DNA of 64,000 nucleotides from Ochromonas danica (taxonomy: Eukaryota; Sar; Chrysophyceae; Chromulinales; Chromulinaceae): the NCBI GenBank assembly GCA_015146655.1, contig VKHL01000105.1:1-64000 (forward strand). The letters run 5' to 3'. This document shows, piece after piece, positions 45,112-55,179 of the stretch (positions are counted from its first letter, which is position 1; each line of letters opens with the position of its first letter). The notes below the pieces were generated by a model. That model saw only the letters and a program-made list of their open reading frames with translations, was not told the DNA's origin and did not search any database. Made by a program: the position numbers and the translations under genes.

Positions 45112-46059
45112 ATGGATAGTTTACATGGATTTTGGGATAGATTTAAGATCTTTGTTAATATAACAGATCCACGGACTTTGCTCTATACAGATCATGACAT
45201 TCTTCATGCTAAACAAGTCTTAGATGATGACAAGAAGTCCATTACAACAACGACAACAACAACCTTGACATCTGAAGATAGACAATTCTATCAGAAATTA
45301 GTCAATTCTTCTATTCATCCTGTGACAAGAGAGATTATTCCACGTGCTTTCCGTGTATCTGCTATTGCTCCTGTCAATATTCCATTAATCTGGGCTATGA
45401 TAGCCTGTCCTGCTAGTAATGTGCCTGGAACCTTGTTTTTGCATTGGTTGAATCAAAGTTATAACACAGCTTGTAACTATGCCAACCGTTCTGGTGCTGA
45501 ACAATCCATGACACAGTTAGCCAAAGCCTATGGATTGGCAGTTACTTCTGCTTGTACTCTTGCCTATGGTTTAGGAAAGATTGCTGCTCGTGGTCCTCCG
45601 ATCTTACGTGCTTCTGGTGCTATTATACCCTGCATTGCCACGGCAGCTGCCAATGTGTCGAATATTGGCTTTACTCGTATGGAAGAGATGACAATGGGAA
45701 CGAAAGTGATTGATGAAGAAGGAAGAGATTGTGGTATCTCTGCTATTGCTGGACGACAGTGTGTTGGTCAGACTGCATTGACTCGTTGTGTTTTGGTACC
45801 CTGTGCTTGTTTGATGTTACCACCTTTCTTTATGGCAAGATTGCAAAGTCTACGAGTGCTGCCTACTCATCCTAGATGGCGGATGATAGTTGAATTGGCG
45901 GTGATCTACTTGTCTTTACAACTCGCTTTACCTGCTGCTTTAGCAGTCTATCCACAAACTGCTTCATTTTCGGCGGAGTCCTTGGAGCCACAATTCCGCC
46001 ATTTAGTCAAAGCGGATGGTAGCCCAGTAACTACTTTGTATGCTAATAAAGGTCTGTAG
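45112..46059 (+). CDS. Sideroflexin, mitochondrial inner-membrane serine/amino acid carrier
   Basis: A 315-residue single-exon member of the sideroflexin (SFXN/Fsf1) family; animal SFXN1 moves serine into mitochondria for one-carbon metabolism. The ATG at 45112 is chosen because the open frame upstream (45100) has none. Family blocks are plain: FWDRFKIFVNITDPRTLLYT at the start, then DDKKS, HPVTREIIPRAFRVSAIAPVNIPL, then NQSYNTACNYANRSG, the long TM series LAVTSACTLAYGLGKIAARG, the ANVSNIGFTRMEEMTMGTKV signature and GQTALTRCVLVPCACLMLPP. Five membrane spans are expected. The loop at residues 45-55 has a run of Thr coded by ACA/ACG repeats. No cleavable presequence, as usual for the family. 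Confidence 0.95.
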   Translation: MDSLHGFWDRFKIFVNITDPRTLLYTDHDILHAKQVLDDDKKSITTTTTTTLTSEDRQFYQKLVNSSIHPVTREIIPRAFRVSAIAPVNIPLIWAMIACPASNVPGTLFLHWLNQSYNTACNYANRSGAEQSMTQLAKAYGLAVTSACTLAYGLGKIAARGPPILRASGAIIPCIATAAANVSNIGFTRMEEMTMGTKVIDEEGRDCGISAIAGRQCVGQTALTRCVLVPCACLMLPPFFMARLQSLRVLPTHPRWRMIVELAVIYLSLQLALPAALAVYPQTASFSAESLEPQFRHLVKADGSPVTTLYANKGL

Positions 46060-46408
46060 GTTATATATGATATGGAACATTAGATTAAACAGCCGCCTTT
46101 CGGTTAAACTGCTTCATTAAGCTATTCTTGGTTGAAGCCAACAGCAAACAATTGATTTTTCATCGAACCTCGTGATAAAATACGAATAGTGTCAAAGGGT
46201 TGAGTTGAGTTCAATACTCCACACTAGATGACATCCAGTCAAGCTGTGAACAAATCATGTGACCCAAAATTTCATTTTATCAAATTATTGCAAGCTTTAG
46301 CAGCCCTCAACTATGATAGAAAACCCTAACGATATGATTGATGATTGCACACACTTTATCAATTAAAATGTCAAGAACATAAACATAACAACAACAACAA
46401 AATCTAAA
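46060..46408. other. Convergent intergenic region
   Basis: 349 bp between the sideroflexin and K+ channel 3' ends. AT-rich, with a (CAA) run at about 46388-46402. No gene seen. Confidence 0.4.
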
Positions 46409-47755
46409 CTAGGCATCTTCGTCATGCCTGCCTTGTAATGGACTCTCAACATCATCAGAAAACTTCTTCTTTTTCGAACCAGAAAAAGTTCCAGTGGAAA
46501 CAGATATCTCATTGATTTCCATTCCCTCTGTGCTCTGTCGAATAAGATCCATTGATTGATGACCTCTGAAAAAAATGCAATCGAAAACATGTTGAAACAT
46601 ATAGAGAATTCCAGACCGTTTCTTGATTAATTCAAGAGCACGTTGATGATTTTGTGCTTCTTCTCTTTCTCTTTCGATAAAGTGTCTCAGTTGGTCTGGA
46701 GGAACATTTCCTTCCACAGAAATAGCAGAAAGTTTCTGACACCATAAAAACAAATATTACGATCAAATCTCATGCAAATATAGATGAGAACAAATAAAAT
46801 CAATATATACCTGTAACCAGGGGGAAATATCCTTTGCATGGTCAACTTGACCCAAATACGTCAATAAGAGGATGATTGTCTCATGTTTATTTAATGATCT
46901 CGTCTCATCAGCAAGGAAGTCTAAGGACTGCAACTGAGTCAGTCTTAATTCTGCTTTACGAAGCTGTTTGTTTTCTTCCAAGGTAAGCGTAAATGTTTTA
47001 ATCATGCTAGCAATGATTATAGTAGAAACAATGATATAGACACACAAGAATGCCTTTGTGGATCTCTCCTTGATATGCAGATCTCCATAACCCACAGTCT
47101 ACACAAGACAAGATAATTAGCCAACTAACAAAGAAGAGAACATAACAAAAACTATGTTGTCATACCGATGAAGTTTCCATGATAAAATAGAATCCTTCTG
47201 TCCAACTCCAATCTTCATTATGCTTTACAACAGCCGCACCAATCACAATCCATAAGGAAAAAATAAAGAAGTTATAAAATAACTGTCTTCGATAATGATA
47301 GATATCACCAACTTCCATTCCAGCAGCAACAGCTTGTTTATTGTTCTTACAAAGAAAATTGCGTACAATGGTGAGGTTATTGTGAATGATATCATTCACA
47401 CCTACAATAATAACAAAGATACCAATGATAATGACAAAGATAGTAAATAAACGAGAGTTATCATCAGATGGTGCAGGTTGTCCATATCCTATATGGAATA
47501 AGATCATTTGTTGTTTAGTCATCAATTCGAGATCATAATAGATCAATAAGAAGAGATCAACTTACCCACTGTGCTTAACGTTACTATCATAAAGAAGACA
47601 CTATCTGTGACAGTCCAATTTTCATATTGACAATAGAAAAAAGTTGCCAAAATAAAGAAAGTAGCAAATCCAATAAGGATACCAAGAAGATGCCATTGAT
47701 CTCGGAAATTACTATAAATCTGATTTGTTAGCATCTTTCGTTTCTTAGCAAGCAT
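46409..47755 (-). CDS. Two-pore-domain potassium channel
   Basis: A 375-residue tandem-pore K+ channel (TPK/K2P type). Exons: 47755-47566, 47488-47166, 47098-46811 and 46735-46409. Each pore has a full selectivity filter and each is interrupted by an intron: pore 1 is STVG|YGQ (residues 61-67, phase 1 intron inside the filter) and pore 2 is SS|TVGYGD (about 172-177, phase 0). Four spans: LLGILIGFATFFILATFFYC, the IFVIIIGIFVIIVGV helix, YNFFIFSLWIVIGAAVV and AFLCVYIIVSTIIIASM. The C-terminal 130 residues are helical and charged (RHFIEREREEAQNHQR) with no EF hand, unlike plant TPK1, and end in a basic/acidic tail (GSKKKKFSDD). It would set membrane K+ conductance; the membrane (plasma, vacuole or thylakoid) cannot be told. 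Confidence 0.92.
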
Positions 47756-48265
47756 GAAGAAAGAAGGAGGTCAAAATAGAAGAGGAGAAGAGAGTACAAT
47801 ATTAAGAATATCTAGGTAGAAATCAATACCTTTTGTCAACGTTGCTATCGCTGTACTGTAGGCCAGAGCTGTTCACTATTTGACCCTGCCTAGGTGCATG
47901 CCATTGCCACATTGGCCATCCAACAGAGAGTCAACTGTTGTTGTCATGCGCGGGAATCCCCACCAAGTGCATAAATGGCGTTGTTGATTTTCTGTAAATG
48001 TAGTCTGATTCACATTTCTCTATTCGATTGTCCTATTAAATCTTTCTGATATTATTCTTTAATAAAGAAGAGAAGAAGCCGTGGTTAAGCTTCTTGAAAG
48101 GTTGTGGTGACCTTAGCTATCAAGATAAATTGACTGCTGGCACCAGCTAGACTGTCTTACAAAAATGAACATTTCAAAAACATAATTTACGAAATAGAAA
48201 AAGTAAGATACCAGTGCTTTAATAAGAGTCGAAGAATTCTTCTTTGCTTACTTTAATACATTAGT
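47756..48265. promoter_or_regulatory. Intergenic region upstream of the K+ channel
   Basis: 510 bp between two minus-strand genes: promoter of the K+ channel and 3' end... of the next gene upstream lies on the far side (48266). No open frame, RNA gene or repeat stands out. Confidence 0.35.
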
Positions 48266-50982
48266 TTAGTTTAAATGCTTTCGGATAGCAGAAATTGAAT
48301 CGACTAATAGATCTTTCGAATCATGACCAAAAGCTATAAATAATGAGAAAAGGAGCGAACACATAAAAAGCAATCGCATCGCAAACTCCGCTCGAGAAGA
48401 GAACATGGCATGCAGCATCCGTCCCAGAAACCACCAAAATGCCACACTGCAACAATGAACAGCAAGCCAGTCAAAGGAAAGCTTTACGAAGAGTCTTGCC
48501 AAGGGAGCGTAGAACAAGCCACACAGTGCTACAAACATGGAAATTTCTGCAATAGCTCGTCTTATCAGGGAAGGAAACGGCAATTTGTATACAAACCACT
48601 CTACAACCAGAGATGGACCGCATCGCAACGATAAGACAAATAGACAGCGAGCAAGCAGAAAATATCGTCCAAACAAATGTTGTTCAGTCCATTCACTAAA
48701 TAATTTAAACTCAGGCGATAAGATACCCTCCAAAGATAAGGAGAGAAGCTTTCGAACAACAGACACATTAGAACGAAACCAATCATACCAGGATCCTGGA
48801 GGTTGGACATGTGTTGAAGGCTCAGGATTGTCGACAACTGGACGAACCATCTCTTCCCCCACCATTGCTTTCATAAACTCAGTCAGTATATTTTCCAAAC
48901 AGTCATTAAAATTTGTTTTGCATTGCACATCCTTTGCCCACCAAAGACCGATTGCCATCACCAAAACAGCAAAACAAAGGGAGTCCCAAAGTCTAATCTC
49001 CCACTGGATCTGGTTGATGATAAGTTCGTTTAATTGCAAAATCTTGCTATGATCCAGTTTTTGACTGTTGTGGCAACGAGTATTGAATGTCTCATCTTCT
49101 TTGAGAACGCTTTCACGTTTTTGAGAATAATTCTCCTCCCATGCTTCCAGATCGTAGCGCTTCTTCATATTATGAGCATATTCATTATCATTTCTCAGTC
49201 TTTCTAAGGTATCTTCATCAAGGCCCGCAGGAAAGTCCAACATCATTTGATTACCATTGCCAGGGGCTGAAAAGACATCTTTCAGTTCCAATTGTATACT
49301 TTCACATTGATCGTCTGGCAAGCTGGTAAGATGAAAAGACGCACCCAATTGTTCCCTAATTAATGTGATTGCAATTCCATCATGATAAAGTCTTTCGGTC
49401 ATGGTAGCAGATAATAGAGCTGCCATAGTGCGCGCCTCCATAAAACGGCTCTTAGCATTGGCGATCGAATCTCGAATGCGGAAGTTCACGTGATGCTGAT
49501 AGAGATGAACCCAACGCACAACGGTGTTCAACCTGTTTTTAAGTACATTGAACATGTTATTCAATCTCACAATCTCAACTTCGTCCTCGATTTCTGAAGA
49601 CCAAAGAGAACCATACTTCACGTGATCACCATGCGGACGAGGAAGATCCGTTCCACGCTCATTCAGAAATTTTCTGAATTTGCCCAATCTTGTATCGAGC
49701 TCTTTACGAAAATCTGCATTGTCTATCATCCACAAACTTGAGTCAGACGAATCCCTCATCCCTTCTATCATATCTTCGAGCAATATTCCATAATCTCTTA
49801 CTACAGATGAAATGCCGTCTTTGCCAAGGGATTTATAATAGCCAAATTTCTCTTCTAACTCACTCAACTTTTGCAACGCCTCTCTTACAGATGAAGCACG
49901 GGGACGAGCACGACCAAGTCTCATATTGCGCCTCACATTCCATACGCCATAGAGAAAGAAGACAACAGCAATCATCATTACAGCAATCTTCATCTCCCGA
50001 TTGGGATCTTAACCAAAGCAAGAATTAAACTTCTTCATCCAATTCCACTTTAATTTTCATAAAACAAATTTTCTCACCTGGAGGGAAAGGAGGCCAAGGT
50101 CCAGGGAAAGGGGTAGGAGTAGGGACTGGCCAAACATCTTTACCAAAGCAAGAATTAACCTTCTTCATCCAATTCCACTTTAATTTTCATAAAACAAATA
50201 TTCTCACCTGGAGGGATAGGAGGCCGAGGTCCAGGGAAAGGGGTAGGAGTAGGGACTGGCCAAACATCTTAACCAAAGCAAGAATTAAACTTCTTCATCC
50301 AATTCCACTTTAATTTTCATAAAACAAATATTCTTACCTGGAGGTCCACAAACGGCATAATCTTCTGCTCAAGCCAAATACACACACAAAGCAAGGCAAA
50401 CAAGCTAGATGTAAAATATAACTAACTACCACATTTTGAGAATAAGTTCTCACCTGGATGCCATAGGCAATACCGTTGTTTTATGTCTTCTTTCATCTTT
50501 TCTTTTTCTAAATTCGTCTTTTCATGTTTACATTCTCCACCTTTCTCACTATCTTTACATCCCATTTCATCGCTATCTGTTAGTTTATGGACCATCGTCT
50601 CATTGCTATCGAATTCCTCATCATCTGGCAGCTTACGGACCATCATCCATTTGTCATGAACTTCTTCTTCCTCTGGCAGTTTACGGACCTCATCCTTTTT
50701 GCCACCAACTTCACGATATTCTGCTCAAGCCAAATCCACGCACAAGGTCAGACAAGCAAGCAAGCTAGATAGATAATATAATTAACCAGCAAATTTTGAG
50801 AACAGTTTCTCACCTGGATGCCACAAACCGACCACTTCTTCCCATTCAACTTCTTCTCGAATCATCACAACTTCTTCAACTTCCACCACGTGGACCTGCT
50901 TGCAAACATCCTCATTATCTTTACATTCTCTTTCATCACCATCTTCTGTTTGATTACCCACAGGGTCATCTATTTCATCCAT
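48266..50982 (-). CDS. Multi-span membrane protein whose cytosolic head is built from duplicated exon-intron units
   Basis: A 774-residue protein I do not recognise. Exons: 50982-50814, 50720-50454, 50364-50338, 50267-50208, 50137-50078 and 50007-48266; all five introns are phase 1. Exons 1 and 2 are acidic and both end in LWHP plus a split Gly/Glu codon; exon 2 also repeats EVRKLPEEE, MVRKLPDDEE and MVHKLTDSDE. Exon 3 codes EDYAVCGPP. Exons 4 and 5 are near-identical 60-mers coding DVWPVPTPTPFPGPRPPIPP and the same with Trp and Phe replacing Arg and Ile. The last exon begins DPNREMKIAV and supplies a first span (VMMIAVVFFLYGVW), a coiled/helical region and about four C-terminal spans. The Pro-rich part looks like an SH3/WW-type ligand. 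Alternative splicing of these same-phase exons would keep the frame. Confidence 0.78.
50008..50337 (-). repeat. Tandem duplication of a 130-bp exon-intron unit
   Basis: Two full copies of a 60-nt exon plus 70-nt intron (50267-50138 and 50137-50008), preceded by a further copy of the intron (50337-50268). The three introns differ at two to three positions of 70; the two exons differ at two of 60, both amino-acid changing (Arg to Trp, Ile to Phe). Donors are gtaagaat, gtgagaat and gtgagaaa; acceptors are ttaag or taaag. The equal identity of intron and exon shows a recent unit duplication rather than exon selection alone. Confidence 0.95.
50365..50820 (-). repeat. Older duplication: paralogous introns 1 and 2 with shared exon ends
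   Basis: Intron 1 (50813-50721, 93 nt) and intron 2 (50453-50365, 89 nt) share their first 20 bases nearly, the middle tatctagcttg-type stretch and the 3' end tttggcttgagcag. The exon ends before both read tggcatccag. They have diverged more than introns 3-5, so this is an older duplication event in the same gene. Confidence 0.85.
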
Positions 50983-51146
50983 TGTGGTGGAAGTTGTGAG
51001 ACAGAGCGATCTCTGTTGCACAGAGGCCAATTTGGTGTATTCGTATTTCCGTGTCCTCTTCTCACCGAAACTGCCATTGTCGTGGTGAAAATTGTGTTTT
51101 GCGCAGGAATGGTGCTTCCAATTCCAACAACAACCATGAAATTGTC

Positions 51147-53159
51147 ATGCGAAAAAGTAGTAATCTAGATGAAGTAGATGTTATCCACAGTTTAAATATC
51201 TCTATTTTTCACCACCTTTCTTCTCTACAAATATTCTTCCAAGATTGGACCAATCGTACCCTGTTTCTTGACTTTGTTCTCCATCACAACTACTCACAGA
51301 CACTTTCCGAGCATTTCCCTACCCCTTCAGAGAGAGTCCAAGAAGAAGGCTGTGTAGGGGAATGTCTATGGGATTGCTCTGATTATGTTATTGAGCAGGC
51401 TGAGGTGGGGAGGAAGGACTTCTTGCCCTTCCTACACTCTCTGCTGGGACAGCCTCTAGAGGGACAGGTGGCGGAAGAGGAGGAACAGCGAATGAAAGGT
51501 CTGGTGGATCTACAACCCACTCTTTCCTTTGGGTCTGCACAGGGACTTCTGCTCTTACACCGGCTGTCTGGCACAGTGGATGAGGCTGAGGGAGGTGTCT
51601 CCTTACAGGCAGGTGGCGGTTCTGGCTGGGGGTTTCAACTTTATTGTGATGGAGATATTCTGATGACATCCGGAGCTGGCGGAGGAGGCGGATTCTATCT
51701 CAACACTTCATCAACTACCTTCAATTTTGGTGGTGGAGGTGGAGGAGGGTTGCAGTTTATCAACTCTTCTTCTTTCAACTCAAGTACATCACAAACATCT
51801 CAATCCGTTGGGGGTGGGGGAGGATGTGGTAGTTGTGATGAGGAGACCTTTCTATGCTCATCTCTGGGAGTGGAAGGGGGTCAGGCGATAACATGTGGGT
51901 TCAAGCGAGATGATGATGCCTTACAAGGAGAAGCCCTACTTGAGGTCATCACTGCTACACGTCAGAGTCTAGATCAATGTAATGATATCACTATTCAAGG
52001 TGGTGGAGGCGGAGGAGGAGGGACAGGTGCTTGTTGTTGGCCTTTTCGAATTGGATATGGATTTTCGTTTTCATTGTCGTCAGCTAGTTTAGATAAGGAA
52101 CCTTCTGCTTCTTCTGCTTCTTCTGCTTCTTCTTCTCCGCTGTCATCGTTAGATAGTCTATTGGATGGAAATAGCACCAAAGAAAGTGATTCCCTTGAGT
52201 ATACGGACTCATTGCATAGTAACACTAGTCATAGTAATGGTAGCGGTTTGGATGAGACGGGGTTAGGAACAGCAAGAGGAGGAGAAGTTGCGGGTGGTGG
52301 TTATGGTGATAACTATCGCTATCAATACGATATTGCAGGAAAGTTATTATTCTTAGCCAGTCAATCGTGTTCTGGATTTAGTGATTGGTGTTGTGTTACC
52401 ACATCTGCCAAGGATATGATTTCGCGATGTTTGGAGGCTAACACCACGCGCGCAATCCTCACTGACCATCTGTTATCTGCTAATTGTACTTGGTTGCTTA
52501 ACGATTATCCAAAAGTACAATGGCTACTTGTCTCTGATAATGCAGCTGTGTGTCAGAGACGAAGTGGATATAACTCAAGTGACTATAGTGCAGGGAATTC
52601 CACCAACACATTTTACACAAATACCACAGAGATATCTGAAGATAAGTTATCTGATTATGAGAGAGTTAACATCAGTTTACCTTCACTAAACTTTTCTTCT
52701 TTAAGAGAAGGAGAGATGAAGATGAGTCAGTATTTTGTTATCTATCTCAATAACCATGAGAATGATTGGCCCAATAGCACAACAACTAGTGATCATCAAG
52801 TCATTGACTTTTCTTCTTTTGCTGTCAATCTTGAACAACGATCTACACAAGATGAGAATCTTTTTCAATGTTTGGCATTGAATGGCGGTGATAAGGAACA
52901 GATTTCGTTGTTGCAATATTCTCTTCCTGGTATATATAATAGCTATGCTGTCAGCTCGCTGTCAGCTCCAGTGAGGATGGGTGGTGTCTACTTTTTCACT
53001 GTGGTGACTGTGGTTATCATTGTTCTGGCACAGTGTTATCATCTTAGGGTGAGGAGGAGGATTAGAGGTTTGGAAGAAGACTTGATGGAGGTGGAAGAAG
53101 GGTTAGTCTCGTACGAAAGTGCTGCGAGCAGACTATCATATGGCTCGATTGAAAAATGA
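51147..53159 (+). CDS. Glycine-rich type I membrane glycoprotein, unknown
   Basis: The open frame runs 51051-53159; the first ATG in it is 51147, giving 670 residues. Near the start a hydrophobic patch is weak (SIFHHLSSLQIFFQDW), yet the chain has about 20 Asn-glycosylation sequons and a strong span close to the end (GGVYFFTVVTVVIIVLAQC) followed by a basic/acidic tail, so a type I protein with a signal peptide is expected; a short 5' exon may be missing. Residues about 150-320 contain Gly clusters of five to eight (SGAGGGGGFYLN, NFGGGGGGGLQF, QGGGGGGGGTGACC) between beta-like strands, plus paired Cys (CGSCDEETFLC). A Ser/Ala run (SASSASSASSSP) follows. This Gly-rich sandwich recalls the Gly-rich domain of ALK-type receptors only in texture. 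Divergent to the exon-duplication gene; starts 164 bp apart. Confidence 0.6.
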   Translation: MRKSSNLDEVDVIHSLNISIFHHLSSLQIFFQDWTNRTLFLDFVLHHNYSQTLSEHFPTPSERVQEEGCVGECLWDCSDYVIEQAEVGRKDFLPFLHSLLGQPLEGQVAEEEEQRMKGLVDLQPTLSFGSAQGLLLLHRLSGTVDEAEGGVSLQAGGGSGWGFQLYCDGDILMTSGAGGGGGFYLNTSSTTFNFGGGGGGGLQFINSSSFNSSTSQTSQSVGGGGGCGSCDEETFLCSSLGVEGGQAITCGFKRDDDALQGEALLEVITATRQSLDQCNDITIQGGGGGGGGTGACCWPFRIGYGFSFSLSSASLDKEPSASSASSASSSPLSSLDSLLDGNSTKESDSLEYTDSLHSNTSHSNGSGLDETGLGTARGGEVAGGGYGDNYRYQYDIAGKLLFLASQSCSGFSDWCCVTTSAKDMISRCLEANTTRAILTDHLLSANCTWLLNDYPKVQWLLVSDNAAVCQRRSGYNSSDYSAGNSTNTFYTNTTEISEDKLSDYERVNISLPSLNFSSLREGEMKMSQYFVIYLNNHENDWPNSTTTSDHQVIDFSSFAVNLEQRSTQDENLFQCLALNGGDKEQISLLQYSLPGIYNSYAVSSLSAPVRMGGVYFFTVVTVVIIVLAQCYHLRVRRRIRGLEEDLMEVEEGLVSYESAASRLSYGSIEK

Positions 53160-53526
53160 TCCGATGATGCCGCTTTAATACACAAGTCGCTGTTTTCACC
53201 ACTTTGGTAACCACTTGCCATGTACTATATCAGCTAAGAGGAGATATTTAGCCAACAACATGGAGACGTCAGCTAAACCCATTGTAAGATGGGATATAGA
53301 TTCAGGTCCGCAAGTTTTCTGGTCGCGGTGACACAGGAATTGTTGTGCTTGATTTTCGCGTCTTTGATCTATTAGAAGATTTGTTTTCGCTTTGCTTTGG
53401 AGTAGTTTTCAATGATAGGGAGGGATTTTGAGCTGGCTTTACTGTCCTTTATGAATGTCACTCTCAATGATAAAATAAAACCAAAAAGATGGAAGAAACT
53501 AAACATGCATGATTCAAAATTTCCAC
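53160..53526. other. Convergent intergenic region
   Basis: 367 bp between the Gly-rich gene and the peroxidase gene 3' ends. No gene, RNA or repeat stands out. Confidence 0.4.
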
Positions 53527-54809
53527 TCAATTACTAGCACTATTCTGTTTTGATGGTTTTGGAGAAAATGGAATGATAGCTATTCTAGAGAAGCGAGCAC
53601 CTAACTCACTCATGCGCCTATGAGCAGATTTGTACTGCTCAAAGAAAAGTTCTCTATCATTAGCAAAAGCTAAGAAATGTGTTCGATAGTCTGGACAGTC
53701 CAACAGTGCTTGGTCAGTTGGCAGCCACAGCAATTGCTCATTGGAGGGGTCATCTAAAGGTCTACGGAAATAGCTATTATCAAACTGCAACCAATTCTTT
53801 GTCCAACTACATCCTCCAGGTATTCCAATGTCTTTGTGAGGTGGTTTCAAAGTCCCCTAGAAAATAGTTTGATGAGTCAAAGCTAATGCAGCCAATACAA
53901 TGAGGGAGGTCTACTCACGTGTGCTTCAGCTGTCAGTTTTGTATAGATCGTTGCACCTTGGTCACCTGATGAGAATGGACAGCAACCTGATCGATCTTGG
54001 AAAGCTCGACCACAAGTATGTGCTCCCATCAAAGCTACAGCCTCTCGATTAGTCAATCCAAGTCGTTGAAAGATACTTCTTAAATGCTGTTCTGCACGCA
54101 TTTCACCACGTGGATATGGTGGGAATACTTTTGGAAAGACAATGTTGGCTTGTAAATCTTCGGATGTTGGTGTATGAAAACTTGCACCATTGGCAATTCG
54201 ATGTCGTACTTCTTCTTGTAAGGTAAGACATCTTAGATCAACATCCACATCCTCTCTACCATAACGTAGTTCTATATAGGGACCACCCAGACTATAGACG
54301 GCAGCTGCACCCGCCATTTGAATGAGATCTGCCCAGGAAATCAATTTCCCATAGCGACGCTTGAATGGTAATAAGATGGAAATAGCATTGACCATACCAG
54401 CATTAAAAGGTTCATTTAGTTCACTATCAAATCGTATACTCCCATTACAACCACCACAATATGGCCAATCAGAGATAGTATGATCATAAGTCACCGCATC
54501 TGCAAAAGCCAAACGTAAAAGAAAAGGTTGACAATGACTTCGATCCATCATCACAAGAAGTTCTTTCCAACATGATAATAGACTATATCGAAATCGTAAG
54601 TCAGAGAGTGGTTGAATTGATAATCGTACAAATAGAGTCAGTGTGATGACAAGGAGGAAGGAAATCGCAATTTGCCATCCTGTGAGGTGTGAGAGAAAAT
54701 GAAATAGACTGACTTGTATATCATGTATTTGTTCTATAAACAAGATTTTAGCATATCTTATCTTTTCATCAACTTCATAAAATGCATATTCTAATCCAAT
54801 ATCAGCCAT
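53527..54809 (-). CDS. Class I haem peroxidase-like protein (ascorbate/cytochrome c peroxidase family), distal His replaced
   Basis: A 406-residue protein; exons 54809-53919 and 53856-53527 (62-nt intron, AEAH joined to GTLKPPH). The N-terminus has one membrane span (WQIAISFLLVITLTLFV, 45-61), so the haem domain is anchored. Proximal side is intact: VALMGAHTCGRAF with His264, the Trp of CSWTKNW (W315, equal to W179 of ascorbate peroxidase) and the Asp of LPTDQALL (D345), then FDNSYF. The distal side reads LRLAFADAVTY where active members read LRLAWHDAGTY: Arg99 is kept, Trp becomes Phe102 and the acid-base His becomes Ala103. FLSWADLIQMAG-type helix (KLISWADLIQMAGAAAV) is standard. Classic peroxidase turnover is therefore doubtful; haem binding is likely. 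Possible role as sensor, NO-type or scaffold protein is inference. Confidence 0.88.
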
Positions 54810-55179
54810 TCTTCCAAAAATGATCACAACAATAAGAACAAGAACAACAATTGCTTAGTCTATTTCCTGAACATAATAGCATTGTCAGCTATTATTGTGC
54901 TGCCTTGGGCAATATTGGGAGAGAACATTGTTAACTATTGTTACTTTGCGTGGTAAAAGCTGTTGTGGCAACGCTTGCCCCTCTGTCTTCTTCGTCTTCT
55001 GTCTTCGGTATCTGTTTGGACCAATCCGATCTTGCTCTCGATCCTCTCATTCTTCATCTTCGTTCACGACACACCCTTTCTGTTTTTCCTTAGACTAGGT
55101 CTTTACATACATTGCCGTGGTTTTTTAAAATATTGATTTCAGATTTTTTTTTCTTTCTTTCTAATTCTATGTGGAGAAG
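54810..55179. promoter_or_regulatory. Divergent intergenic region between peroxidase and coiled-coil genes
   Basis: 370 bp with both promoters. A pyrimidine run (tttttttttctttctttc) at about 55143-55161 precedes the start at 55180. No gene seen. Confidence 0.35.

Noticed and set aside
48266-50007. Treating the membrane protein as a stand-alone gene starting at 49993
   Set aside because: A phase 1 acceptor at 50008 joins it in frame to the upstream Pro-rich exons, and the same introns recur upstream.
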